Assembly: GCA_025963815.1 (NCBI GenBank)
Contig: JAOQAA010000012.1
Span: 1-12,938, forward strand
Direction: 5' to 3'
DNA length: 12,938 bases
Source: Capsulimonas sp.
GTDB lineage: Bacteria > Armatimonadota > Armatimonadia > Armatimonadales > Capsulimonadaceae
The position numbers and the translations under genes were made by a program. The notes beneath the pieces were generated by a model, which saw only the letters and a list, made by a program, of their open reading frames with translations, searched no databases and was not told the DNA's origin. This document shows positions 6,912-12,938 of this stretch, piece after piece (the stretch's first letter is position 1; every line of letters begins with the position of its first letter).

Positions 6912-7619
6912 ATGACGAATACTCTTCTCAACAAGCGCATGCTGGCCGCACGCGCCTTTGGCGCGGCGATCGTGGGGCTAACGACGCTCATTCCTATCCA
7001 CGCTTACTCTTCAAATCCGGCCAAAGTCGTTTCGGACGGCGAGATCACCAAGACGCAAACCTTCAGCACGACAGAAGTCATGATGGACATTAACGGGGAC
7101 AAGATCCAATTCAGCGGTGACACACTGAAGCCGACGACTGCCGTCAAGGTCAACGGCGTCACCAAATACTTCGGCGACCTAACGCCCAAGCAGCAAGCGC
7201 AATTGCGCGAGGTGATGGTGGCGATCCCGGCGCTGCCGGCCACGGCGGTCACGAGCATCATCTCCACGGATTCACTGAAAGATGACGGCAAACCCGGGGT
7301 CAAGATCTTCAGCACCCAGCAGATCTCAATGGATATTAATGGAAGCAAGATCGAACTCAGCACGACCGACCTGAAGCCGACGACTCCCGTCAAAGTCAAC
7401 GGTGTGACAGGGCGCTTTGGCGATCTGACGCCTAAACAGCAGCAGCAGATCCGCGAGAGTCTTCCAAAGATGTTCATCGTCGGCAGCCGCGCGCCAAGCG
7501 TCGTGCTGACGCCGGCAATCCTGGGCAGGATCGAGACCTCCTTCAAGGACAGCGACTTGCCGGCAAATATGAAGATGGAAGTAATCGAGGCGATCCGTGC
7601 GGAAGCGGCCAAGCCGTAG
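6912..7619 (+). CDS. Secreted protein with two tandem copies of a ~50-residue repeat, function unknown
   Basis: A 235-residue product with an N-terminal export signal (MTNTLLNKRM, then a hydrophobic core, cleavage near IHA-Y). Two copies of one module start at residues 51 and 133, 82 residues apart. Shared pieces in order are FST, MDINGxKI, LKPTTxVKVNGV, FGDLTPKQQ and an RE-rich helix. The rest is a linker and a helical tail (about 190-235). I do not recognise a catalytic motif or named family. AGGAG at 6898-6902 fits the ATG at 6912 (9-base spacing) better than the ATG at 6906 (3 bases). A strong terminator follows. The VNG and FGDLTPKQQ style reminds me of periplasmic parts of BlaR1-like (M56) sensors that pair with BlaI, which would fit the upstream BlaI-like scrap, but this is weak inference. 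Confidence 0.75.
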   Translation: MTNTLLNKRMLAARAFGAAIVGLTTLIPIHAYSSNPAKVVSDGEITKTQTFSTTEVMMDINGDKIQFSGDTLKPTTAVKVNGVTKYFGDLTPKQQAQLREVMVAIPALPATAVTSIISTDSLKDDGKPGVKIFSTQQISMDINGSKIELSTTDLKPTTPVKVNGVTGRFGDLTPKQQQQIRESLPKMFIVGSRAPSVVLTPAILGRIETSFKDSDLPANMKMEVIEAIRAEAAKP

Positions 7620-7655
7620 TCTCAGGGATTAAATCGGCGAGAGAGTTCTCCCACG

Positions 7656-7695
7656 AAAAAAGCCTCCTTGGATGATCAATCCAAGGAGGCTTTTT
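7656..7695. terminator. Bidirectional rho-independent terminator
   Basis: A perfect 13-base-pair stem (AGCCTCCTTGGAT at 7661-7673 and its complement at 7679-7691) with a 5-base loop is bordered by an A run on the left and a T run on the right. It can stop transcripts from the plus-strand secreted repeat gene and from the minus-strand isomerase gene, which converge here. Confidence 0.95.
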
Positions 7696-7707
7696 GTCGT
7701 ATAACGC

Positions 7708-9309
7708 TTAGGAGACGCCGCAGAGGGTGACGGTGATCCCAAGCTCCTCAAGCGCGGCGGCTTTGGCGTAGAGCGCCTTGCGGGCGGCGTCGGCGTCCGG
7801 CGTATAGGCCACTTGGATATGGTTCGCCTTATGCTGCGCCATCATCTGATCGCGCGTGACGCCTTGCAAAACGGCGTGCATAATCGGCCATTGCGGGGTG
7901 GTCAGATTCCAGCGGTCGTCGGTCTCTTCCTTCGGCAGCTCCACCACTTCGCCTAGTCCCAAATCGCACTTGAGCGAGTTGTCCTCAACATAGATGCGGC
8001 TCCAGACGATGTCGCCGGGCTTGCTGATCCCCTTGACCGTGCCGCCGCCGAGGCGGAAGTACATCGGAGGCTGACGCTCACTGGACGTTCCGGCGTAGCC
8101 GCCAATAAAATGCTCGGGCGGCGCGGCGCCGGAAATCAAGAAGACCCAGACATAGGCGTCGATCCCCTCGCCCGTATACTGCCGTCCCCAGCGCAGGTCA
8201 TGTAGCGTGGTCTCGGGCGAGTAGCCGAGCGCGCGCCACAGACGATAGGTGACCAGAGCATCTAACCCGGCGGCTTCGTCCACTTCGTTGAAGTGCGGCA
8301 GCGCCTCGCCTGCGTAAAGCTCCTCGCCCGTTGTTTCGTGCATGACGGGCGGACGGCTGACGTTGTTCAGCAAGCCTTCCACTAAGTCCGATGCGGGAGC
8401 CAAGTCTTTGAGCCCCTGCTGATATTGAATGCCGATGGTGTCGCAGCCAAACTCGTCGGCGATACGCAGGGCGGCGACATACATCTTGCACTGGAGCAGA
8501 ACTTGCGCCTCGGTCAGATCCGTGGTCTCGTCCGGGCCGAAGTGGAAGGTCATGCCCTTGTCCAGCAGCCATTGGTATACGGCCTGGGCTTCGTCGTCGC
8601 CCACGGTCAGCGTCTTAGCGTAAAGCGCGGACTGGCTAAGGCGCTCCTTGAACACGCCGGTAGCATGCAGCAGATCGTCGGGCAGGATGCCGTTGAACAT
8701 GCCCATACAGCCCTCGTCGAAGACGCCCATGATCGCCTTGCGTGTCTTCAGCGCGCGTCCGAAGTCCGCGCCCAGTTGAACGGCGTCCGCCGGCGCCGCG
8801 CTCGCCTCAAACGGTTTGGCGTGATTAGTATCGTGAGTGACCACACCCTCCGAAAGCCACTGACGCAGCCCCTTCAGGAAAAACTCATCGGTGAAATCCT
8901 CGCTCCAGAGCGTGCTGTAGTTCACGCCCGCCTTGGTCAGACTGCCGTTCAGGTTGAGCATCCCGACAAGGCCCGGCCAGGTTCCGCTCCAGTTCGCGAC
9001 TGTCAGGATCGGACCTTTGTGCGTCACTAAGCCATGCAGCACATGGTGGCTGTACTGCCAGACGGCTTCGGCGACGATCAGCGGCGCTTCGGGATCGATG
9101 CCGCGAAAGACTTCCATCCCATACTTCTGGCTGTCGATAAAGCCGTGCCCCTTCTTCGGGTCAAACGGGTGACCGCGCTCCACGGACACGCCCTCGCGCT
9201 CCAGGGCGGCGACAATCTGCGCCTCCATGGCGACCTGTGCGGCCTCGCAGGTCTGGTTCGCCGACGTCCGCAGGTCGCCGCTGGCGATCAGGATCACTTT
9301 CTTTGTCAT
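7708..9309 (-). CDS. L-fucose isomerase-like sugar isomerase
   Basis: A 533-residue cytoplasmic enzyme of the L-fucose/L-arabinose isomerase superfamily, which converts an aldose to a ketose using a divalent metal. Visible family features are the opening [29 protein letters not shown] (200-214), [13 protein letters not shown] (291-303), [20 protein letters not shown] (339-358) and KANHIQVAY (494-502). By analogy with FucI, Glu342 and Asp344 in NEVDE and His497 are the likely metal ligands; this is inference. E. coli FucI is about 590 residues, so this is a shorter, distant relative and the sugar may not be fucose. The ATG at 9309 has an AAGGA ribosome-binding site; a TTG at 9351 lies inside the preceding gene and was not used. 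It follows the aldolase gene by 28 bases, implying one transcript and a pathway of isomerisation then aldol cleavage. Confidence 0.85.
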   Translation of the reverse strand: MTKKVILIASGDLRTSANQTCEAAQVAMEAQIVAALEREGVSVERGHPFDPKKGHGFIDSQKYGMEVFRGIDPEAPLIVAEAVWQYSHHVLHGLVTHKGPILTVANWSGTWPGLVGMLNLNGSLTKAGVNYSTLWSEDFTDEFFLKGLRQWLSEGVVTHDTNHAKPFEASAAPADAVQLGADFGRALKTRKAIMGVFDEGCMGMFNGILPDDLLHATGVFKERLSQSALYAKTLTVGDDEAQAVYQWLLDKGMTFHFGPDETTDLTEAQVLLQCKMYVAALRIADEFGCDTIGIQYQQGLKDLAPASDLVEGLLNNVSRPPVMHETTGEELYAGEALPHFNEVDEAAGLDALVTYRLWRALGYSPETTLHDLRWGRQYTGEGIDAYVWVFLISGAAPPEHFIGGYAGTSSERQPPMYFRLGGGTVKGISKPGDIVWSRIYVEDNSLKCDLGLGEVVELPKEETDDRWNLTTPQWPIMHAVLQGVTRDQMMAQHKANHIQVAYTPDADAARKALYAKAAALEELGITVTLCGVS

Positions 9310-9337
9310 CTTCGGGTTCCTTCGTCTATGAAATTTC

Positions 9338-10111
9338 TTATTTGAGGCCAAGCGCGCGCTGGCGCAGGTGCTCGTCGGGACGGTTTGCGATGCGGGACAC
9401 GTCGGCGTCGCTCATAAACATCGGCTCGCCGCAGGCGATGGCGCCGATCAGGATGTGCGCGGACTTATCCGCCATCTGCGTGATGCTGAGGACTTCGGAC
9501 GCACTCGCTCCGAGCGCGATAAAGCCGTGGTTCTGGAGATAGATCGTCTTGGGAACCGCGCCGTAGCGCTGGATAAACTCCTCGACGCGCTCCAAAATGG
9601 TTCGCGCGAGCGGCAGACCGGGATCGACATAGGGCACGCAGCAGGGCGCAATGCCGCAGACGACGACTTCGTCCGGAAACAGCCGCTTTTGCTGCTGCAT
9701 CAGGTCCCAGCCGCCCCGCGAACACAGCAGGCTGTTGATGCTGGTGATGTGCGTGTGCCCGACGAAATTGACGCCGGGCAGGCTCAGAAGTCCGGCGTGA
9801 AAGATCGTTTCGACACTCGGCGTGCGAACGCCCTCATGCACGCAGCAGACGCGCAGCAAATCGCGCGTCTGGTCGTCGGTCCATACTTCGCGACTATGCA
9901 GCGCCTCCAGAAGCGGCGCGAACGAGACTTCCACCAGCTGATCGGCGGCGAGCGTTCGCAGCTGCGAGCCGCTCGCTTTCACGAGAAACGACGATTCGCT
10001 GAGACGCGCAGAGGTATTGCCTTCGCCCAAAATCGCCCACTGGCGGCCGGCGTCTCCCAGATCGTGCGACAGGCTCAGAAGCTGCGGCAATATTGCATCG
10101 ATATCCGTCAT
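9338..10111 (-). CDS. Class II aldolase/adducin-family sugar-phosphate aldolase
   Basis: A 257-residue protein of the class II (zinc) aldolase family that includes L-fuculose-1-phosphate aldolase, L-rhamnulose-1-phosphate aldolase and L-ribulose-5-phosphate 4-epimerase. Phosphate-binding motifs GEGNTSAR (29-36) and KASGSQLR (45-52) are present, as are the catalytic region PSVETIFH (98-105, Glu101) and zinc histidines GHTH (119 and 121) and NHG (195). The motif set is complete, so it should be active. The ATG at 10111 sits 7 bases after GAGG; a GTG at 10114 is also in frame. It is the first gene of an operon with the isomerase, under the promoter at 10171-10199. The expected products are dihydroxyacetone phosphate and a lactaldehyde-type aldehyde if the substrate is fuculose phosphate. 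No sugar kinase is encoded in the window. Confidence 0.88.
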   Translation of the reverse strand: MTDIDAILPQLLSLSHDLGDAGRQWAILGEGNTSARLSESSFLVKASGSQLRTLAADQLVEVSFAPLLEALHSREVWTDDQTRDLLRVCCVHEGVRTPSVETIFHAGLLSLPGVNFVGHTHITSINSLLCSRGGWDLMQQQKRLFPDEVVVCGIAPCCVPYVDPGLPLARTILERVEEFIQRYGAVPKTIYLQNHGFIALGASASEVLSITQMADKSAHILIGAIACGEPMFMSDADVSRIANRPDEHLRQRALGLK

Positions 10112-10146
10112 CACATGTCCTCATTGACCTATAAAAATTCGCCGCA

Positions 10147-10161
10147 TGGGACAAAATCCCA
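10147..10161. promoter_or_regulatory. Inverted repeat TGGGA-N5-TCCCA in the leader of the sugar operon
   Basis: Perfect 5-base arms lie just downstream of the predicted start of transcription (near 10164). The site could be a repressor operator or a small leader hairpin. It is short, so chance is not excluded. Confidence 0.4.
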
Positions 10162-10170
10162 CACGTGACT

Positions 10171-10199
10171 ATTTTATCACGGCGCGGCGAGGCCGCCAA
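10171..10199 (-). promoter_or_regulatory. Sigma-70-like promoter of the aldolase-isomerase operon
   Basis: On the minus strand TTGGCG (10199-10194) and TAAAAT (10176-10171) are 17 bases apart. The weak -35 (4 of 6 consensus bases) suits a promoter that needs an activator, in line with the AraC-type gene next to it. Confidence 0.6.
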
Positions 10200-10202
10200 T
10201 AG

Positions 10203-10231
10203 AGGATCGGTGCAAAAATATGGACGATCCT
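10203..10231. promoter_or_regulatory. Possible activator site: AGGATCG-N15-CGATCCT
   Basis: Perfect 7-base arms lie immediately upstream of the -35 element at 10194-10199, where an AraC-type activator would bind. Two TGCA tetramers at 10211 and 10231 are 20 bases apart, close to two helical turns, as expected for tandem AraC half-sites. Position and spacing are seen; the role is inferred. Confidence 0.45.
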
Positions 10232-10268
10232 GCACGAGGACTGGGGAGCGATGCGGGAGAAGGCGGAG

Positions 10269-11129
10269 TTAGCCGTGGTGGCCTCGACGAAACGCGGCGG
10301 GGGGACGGCCGGTTTCGCGCAGAAAAATCCGCGAGAAATAGAACCGGTCCGCGAAGCCGTTCTGCTCGGCGATCTGGTCGATACTGTCACTGGTGAAGAG
10401 CAGCTGCTGCGCCGCGCTGGCGACACGCCGCTTGAGGATATACTGCACCGGCGAAAGGCTCGTCGCCTCGCGGAACCGCCGGATAAAGTGTCCTTCGCTC
10501 ATGTGGCAGAGGGCCGCGATCTCGGCGTTGGTCATACGCTGATCGAGATTTTCCTGAATCCATTGGAGCGCCGGCAGCAGCGGCTTGATCAGCGACACCC
10601 GCGCCCAGCACCGCTCCAGCGTCTCGGGAGTGAGCGCGCCGAGATACTGCCCCAGGGATTCGTAAAGGATCCCCTTGATCATGCATTGGACTGACACATC
10701 GTCGCAGCCATCACGCGCCACGCGTTCGCCAAGGCGCGAGACCATCTGTGAAAACAAAGGGTCGTCGGGGATACGCACGGGACCGGGGAAGATGTCTTCG
10801 AACGCAATCGGCGGGATGCCGCGAAATTCGAAGTGTATGAAGAATTGCGTGATCGGCTCTTCATTCCGGCTCGAAAGCTCCAGCCCCGCCGGGATGATAT
10901 AGACGGCGTGCGGCTCCAGATCGATGGTCCCAGTCGCCGAGATCAGCCGTCCTCCCGACGCGTCGTTTTGGTAGACGCGCCAGAAGTCGTTGACAAGCTT
11001 GGGCAGGTTCCAGTTGCCGACCTGGAGGTCGAACCGAGCCGCCCAAAGCGGCCGGATCTCGATGTCGTCCAGCATGCCGGGAAGCTGGGATTTCTGGTTG
11101 AAGACTTGATCGGAATCGAGCAGCGGCAT
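10269..11129 (-). CDS. AraC-family transcriptional regulator, probable activator of the sugar operon
   Basis: A 286-residue regulator. Residues about 25-110 form a cupin-like sugar-sensing domain (LEPHAVYIIPAGLELS, then FFIHFEF). Residues about 188-282 form the double helix-turn-helix AraC domain: first unit TNAEIAALCHMSEGHFIRRF, linker SPVQYILKRRV, second unit SIDQIAEQNGFADRFYFSRIF with the usual GRPPAAFRR ending. It lies directly upstream of, and on the same strand as, the aldolase and isomerase genes, so it probably controls them in response to their sugar. No ribosome-binding site stands ahead of the ATG at 11129; a TAATAT hexamer ends 7 bases before it, which would fit a leaderless transcript. 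The 157-base gap to the aldolase contains a separate promoter. Confidence 0.9.
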   Translation of the reverse strand: MPLLDSDQVFNQKSQLPGMLDDIEIRPLWAARFDLQVGNWNLPKLVNDFWRVYQNDASGGRLISATGTIDLEPHAVYIIPAGLELSSRNEEPITQFFIHFEFRGIPPIAFEDIFPGPVRIPDDPLFSQMVSRLGERVARDGCDDVSVQCMIKGILYESLGQYLGALTPETLERCWARVSLIKPLLPALQWIQENLDQRMTNAEIAALCHMSEGHFIRRFREATSLSPVQYILKRRVASAAQQLLFTSDSIDQIAEQNGFADRFYFSRIFLRETGRPPAAFRRGHHG

Positions 11130-11163
11130 ATGTGTGATATTAGCACAAGTGCGCGGGGAATTG

Positions 11164-11181
11164 CATGGGGAGCTCCCCGTG
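11164..11181. repeat. 18-base near-perfect palindrome centred on GGGGAGCTCCCC
   Basis: CATGGGGAGCTCCCCGTG is palindromic apart from one outer pair; the inner 12 bases are perfect. It lies between the AraC start and the large inverted repeat, and its ends resemble the inner ends of that repeat (CCCATG and CACGGG). Confidence 0.6.
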
Positions 11182-11196
11182 TTCTATACACCCGCG

Positions 11197-11386
11197 CATG
11201 CGCCACACCGCCGGGATGACCCACCCCGCCCCTTCGGGGCGCCCCTCCCATGGAACTGGGAAGGGTTGGAAAGAGATTCTTCACACGAAGCCCCCCTGCG
11301 ACTTCAATTCCTAACTACCCTTCCCGGCTTCACGGGAGGGGCGCCCCGAAGGGGCGGGGTGGGTCATCCCGGCGGTGTGGCGCATG
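11197..11386. repeat. Large inverted repeat, 56-base arms with one mismatch
   Basis: The left arm is 11197-11252 and the right arm 11331-11386. They are reverse complements over 56 bases except for one position, and both start from the outer sequence CATGCGCCACACCGCC. Each arm holds its own small hairpin (GCCCC-TTC-GGGGC at 11228-11240; GCCCC-GAA-GGGGC at 11343-11355). The 78-base centre keeps a weaker match, GGGAAGGG against CCCTTCCC. It lies wholly between the SDR stop and the AraC start and holds no convincing gene. It may be a non-autonomous mobile element or two inverted copies of a dispersed REP-like repeat, and it could also work as a terminator for the SDR gene. Confidence 0.85.
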
Positions 11387-11397
11387 TGAGGGCCGCG

Positions 11398-12183
11398 CTA
11401 AATCGCCGGCATCACATTCCCGCCGCAGACGGGGATATACGCGCCGGTGATAAAGCCCGAGAGGTCCGACGCCAGAAACGCGACCACATTCGCGATATCC
11501 TGATCCGTCCCACGACGCCTAAGCGGAACTTTGCTCGCGTAGCCTTCGTTCTCCTCGGTTCCGCTCGCGCGGTCGCGGTCGCTGATCATCCAGCCCGGCG
11601 CGACCTGATTGACGGTGATCTGGTGCTCGCCGATCTCCTTCGCCAGGATGCGCAGAATGCCATCCATCCCACGCTTGCCGGCGACATACGCCGACTGGCC
11701 CGCGAAGTTCTGCATGGCGCACTCAGTGTTGATCCCGATCACGCGCCCGCCCGTCCCGCGCTCGATCATCGCCGGCGTGAACGCCTGCGCCATCAGCACG
11801 TTGTGCAGCACGCACGAGCGAAACTGGCTCTCGTAATCTTCCACGGATTGCTCCAGTACCGAAGTCCAGTCATACTGGATCACGGCATTGTTCACAATCA
11901 CATCCGCGACGCCCAGTTCACCGTAGACCTGGTCGCGCATCGCGTTCACACTCGTCTTGTCCGTCACATCCGCCTGCACGGCAATCGCCCGTCGCCCCAT
12001 CTCCCGCGCTTCGCGAACCAGCGTCTCCGCCATGTCAGCGTTGCGCAGATAGTTGATCGCGACATCCGCGCCGCACCGCGCCAGCGTCCGCACCATCACG
12101 CGGCCGAGGTCGCCCGTCGCGCCAGTGACAACGCTGACTTTGCCGGTCAGGTCCAGGGTCAGTCCAGAAAATGGGACACTCAT
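11398..12183 (-). CDS. Short-chain dehydrogenase/reductase (SDR), probably NADPH-preferring
   Basis: A 261-residue SDR with a Rossmann fold. The nucleotide motif is TGATGDLG (20-27), in which the middle glycine is shifted from the classical TGxxxGxG spacing. NNAV is at 98-101, the catalytic YVAGK at 166-170 and the VNQVAPGWM loop at 191-199. Arg47 after the second strand suggests NADPH. The residue 13 positions before the catalytic Tyr, normally Ser, is Thr153 (INTEC). Annotation pipelines would likely call it 3-oxoacyl-ACP reductase or glucose dehydrogenase, but the substrate cannot be read from sequence. The ATG at 12183 follows GGGAGA at a good distance; an in-frame TTG at 12225 was not used. 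It is separated from the AraC gene by the large inverted repeat, so it is probably a single-gene unit rather than part of the sugar operon. Confidence 0.9.
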   Translation of the reverse strand: MSVPFSGLTLDLTGKVSVVTGATGDLGRVMVRTLARCGADVAINYLRNADMAETLVREAREMGRRAIAVQADVTDKTSVNAMRDQVYGELGVADVIVNNAVIQYDWTSVLEQSVEDYESQFRSCVLHNVLMAQAFTPAMIERGTGGRVIGINTECAMQNFAGQSAYVAGKRGMDGILRILAKEIGEHQITVNQVAPGWMISDRDRASGTEENEGYASKVPLRRRGTDQDIANVVAFLASDLSGFITGAYIPVCGGNVMPAI

Positions 12184-12506
12184 ACGATTATCTCCCGCCG
12201 CAATAGGTTGGCGACTGTTCTGCAAATTTTACGCCGCAGGCGGCGTTGCGGTACAGAATACCTCAGAACGATACAATAAATTCTATTTAGACACTGTTCG
12301 CTTTGAATTCTCAAAAAAGGATTGCCAAGTGAAGCATAGAAATTACGTCAGGCCTAACAACGAAAGCCTACTAGAAACTATTCAATAAGACCTAAGAAGG
12401 ATACAGGCAATGACGTGACGAATATAAGGTGGCATGGTTAATCCATATCTGTTGTCTCATTGCAACTGAAGACATAAATAACCGTAGCACCTCCAGGATT
12501 GAGTTT
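12184..12506. other. Gene-free stretch with sharp fall in G+C
   Basis: After the SDR ribosome-binding site (near 12190-12196) the sequence turns AT-rich from about 12230, while bases 12001-12060 are 38 of 60 G+C. An open frame here (plus strand, ending at 12388) is only the antisense of the SDR start running out and shows no protein-like pattern or ribosome-binding site. No tRNA, direct-repeat attachment site or terminator was recognised. The right end carries the leader and possible promoter of the metallophosphoesterase gene. Confidence 0.6.
12452..12480 (+). promoter_or_regulatory. Possible promoter of the metallophosphoesterase gene
   Basis: TTGTCT at 12452-12457 and TAAATA at 12475-12480 are 17 bases apart, giving a leader of about 20 bases before the ATG at 12507. 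In AT-rich DNA such matches arise easily. Confidence 0.3.
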
Positions 12507-12938
12507 ATGAACAAATTCCGTTGGCTTCACCTTACAGATTTACATCTTGGCATGAGTGGTCAAAGCTGGCTGCTTCCTAACATACGTCAAGCTTTTTTTG
12601 AAGATCTGAGAAGCTTATTGCTAGACAAAGAACCAATAGATGCAATATTTTTCACGGGTGACTTAGTTCAAAAAGGGATACCGGCAGAATACAAAAAAGT
12701 AACTGAGTTTTTAGACGAAATCATGTTACAAATGAATGAATTCGGATCAAAGCCATTACTATTGACTGTCCCTGGTAATCACGATTTAAAAAGACCAACA
12801 GAACGGAATCGATTGACAGTTGAAGCATTGAGACAATTCGGCCAACGTGCCGACCATAGATCTGAGTTTTGGCGTGACCATAATTGTGCAATGCGAAAGA
12901 TCGTTAATAAGTCTTTTCAAAATTATAACACATGGAAG
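12507..12938 (+). CDS. Calcineurin-like metallophosphoesterase, N-terminal part (runs off right edge)
   Basis: The ATG at 12507, with AGGA 8 bases before it, opens a frame of 144 codons with no stop before the window ends. The metallophosphoesterase core is plain: HLTDLHLG (8-15, metal ligands Asp11 and His13), FFTGDLV (48-54, Asp52) and TVPGNHD (87-93, Asn91 and His92). The family hydrolyses phosphodiesters or phosphomonoesters, including nucleic-acid or nucleotide substrates, with two metal ions. The gene is markedly AT-rich (22 of 60 bases G+C at 12601-12660) against the rest of the window, suggesting horizontal acquisition. Cytoplasmic enzymes of this kind are often the N-terminal domain of larger proteins, including STAND/NACHT NTPases of defence systems; whether that is so here depends on sequence beyond the window. 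No signal peptide is seen. Confidence 0.88.
   Translation, partial: MNKFRWLHLTDLHLGMSGQSWLLPNIRQAFFEDLRSLLLDKEPIDAIFFTGDLVQKGIPAEYKKVTEFLDEIMLQMNEFGSKPLLLTVPGNHDLKRPTERNRLTVEALRQFGQRADHRSEFWRDHNCAMRKIVNKSFQNYNTWK

Noticed and set aside
7004..7612. Minus-strand open frame (202 codons) opposite the secreted repeat protein
   Set aside because: The plus strand has a signal peptide, ribosome-binding site, conserved repeats and terminator; the opposite frame has none of these.
8425..9030. Plus-strand open frame (201 codons) opposite the isomerase
   Set aside because: Shadow of the isomerase coding sequence in high-G+C DNA.
9368..10168. Plus-strand open frame (266 codons) opposite the aldolase
   Set aside because: Antisense to a gene with all class II aldolase motifs; no domain or ribosome-binding site.
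11197..11386. Reading the inverted repeat as a CRISPR unit or IS element
   Set aside because: There are only two inverted arms, no regularly spaced direct repeats and no transposase frame between them.
11134..12279. Long plus-strand open frame (381 codons) across the SDR gene and inverted repeat
   Set aside because: It is antisense to a motif-complete SDR, is rich in Arg/His/Pro as expected of a shadow frame, and reads through the inverted repeat.
12053..12388. Plus-strand open frame (111 codons) at the G+C boundary
   Set aside because: First half is antisense to the SDR start; the AT-rich remainder has no ribosome-binding site or recognisable pattern.

Overview
The window is a chromosomal segment of a free-living, probably Gram-negative-type bacterium of fairly high G+C (38 of 60 bases at 12001-12060), with one visibly AT-rich end (22 of 60 bases at 12601-12660). 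No gene here fixes the taxon. An activator with a BTAD domain, a giant propeller/GGDEF sensor, a fucose-isomerase-type sugar operon under an AraC regulator, and a BlaI-like scrap beside a secreted repeat protein would fit an environmental heterotroph such as an Armatimonadota (Capsulimonas-like), Acidobacteria or Verrucomicrobia lineage. That assignment is inference only.

Layout. (a) 1-1727, minus strand: a two-gene unit. A protein made of two DUF6714-like modules is followed, with a 4-base ATGA overlap, by the first 213 codons of a winged-helix/BTAD (SARP-type) regulator that runs off the left edge. (b) 1888-5043, plus strand: a secreted-then-anchored sensor with a Reg_prop beta-propeller, a Y_Y_Y domain, one membrane helix, a coiled coil with a duplicated segment, and a GGDEF domain with intact active and inhibitory sites. 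Three bases separate its stop codon from that of a convergent, exported alpha/beta hydrolase (5047 to about 6300). (c) 6433-7695: a promoter embedded in palindromic operators (TACGAA-N4-TTCGTA), a 59-codon gene resembling only the dimerisation end of a BlaI/CopY repressor, then a secreted protein with two copies of an approximately 50-residue repeat. The section ends in a strong bidirectional terminator shared with the next operon. (d) 7708-11129, minus strand: an AraC-family regulator, a class II aldolase and an L-fucose-isomerase-like enzyme, the last two forming an operon with a recognisable promoter flanked by inverted repeats. This looks like a ketogenic pathway of isomerisation followed by retro-aldol cleavage for fucose or a related deoxy or pentose sugar, although no kinase is visible here. 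(e) 11164-11386: a large inverted repeat (56-base arms, one mismatch). (f) 11398-12183, minus strand: a short-chain dehydrogenase with Thr at the usual catalytic Ser position. (g) from about 12230 the composition drops abruptly, and at 12507 an AT-rich metallophosphoesterase begins and runs off the right edge. It may be the first gene of an acquired, possibly defence-related, segment.

The most unusual items are the mini BlaI-like gene with its operator cluster and neighbouring secreted repeat protein, the hydrolase whose ideal ribosome-binding site points to an ATC codon, the long inverted repeat, and the compositional boundary with the metallophosphoesterase. No CRISPR array, tRNA, rRNA or transposase gene was seen.
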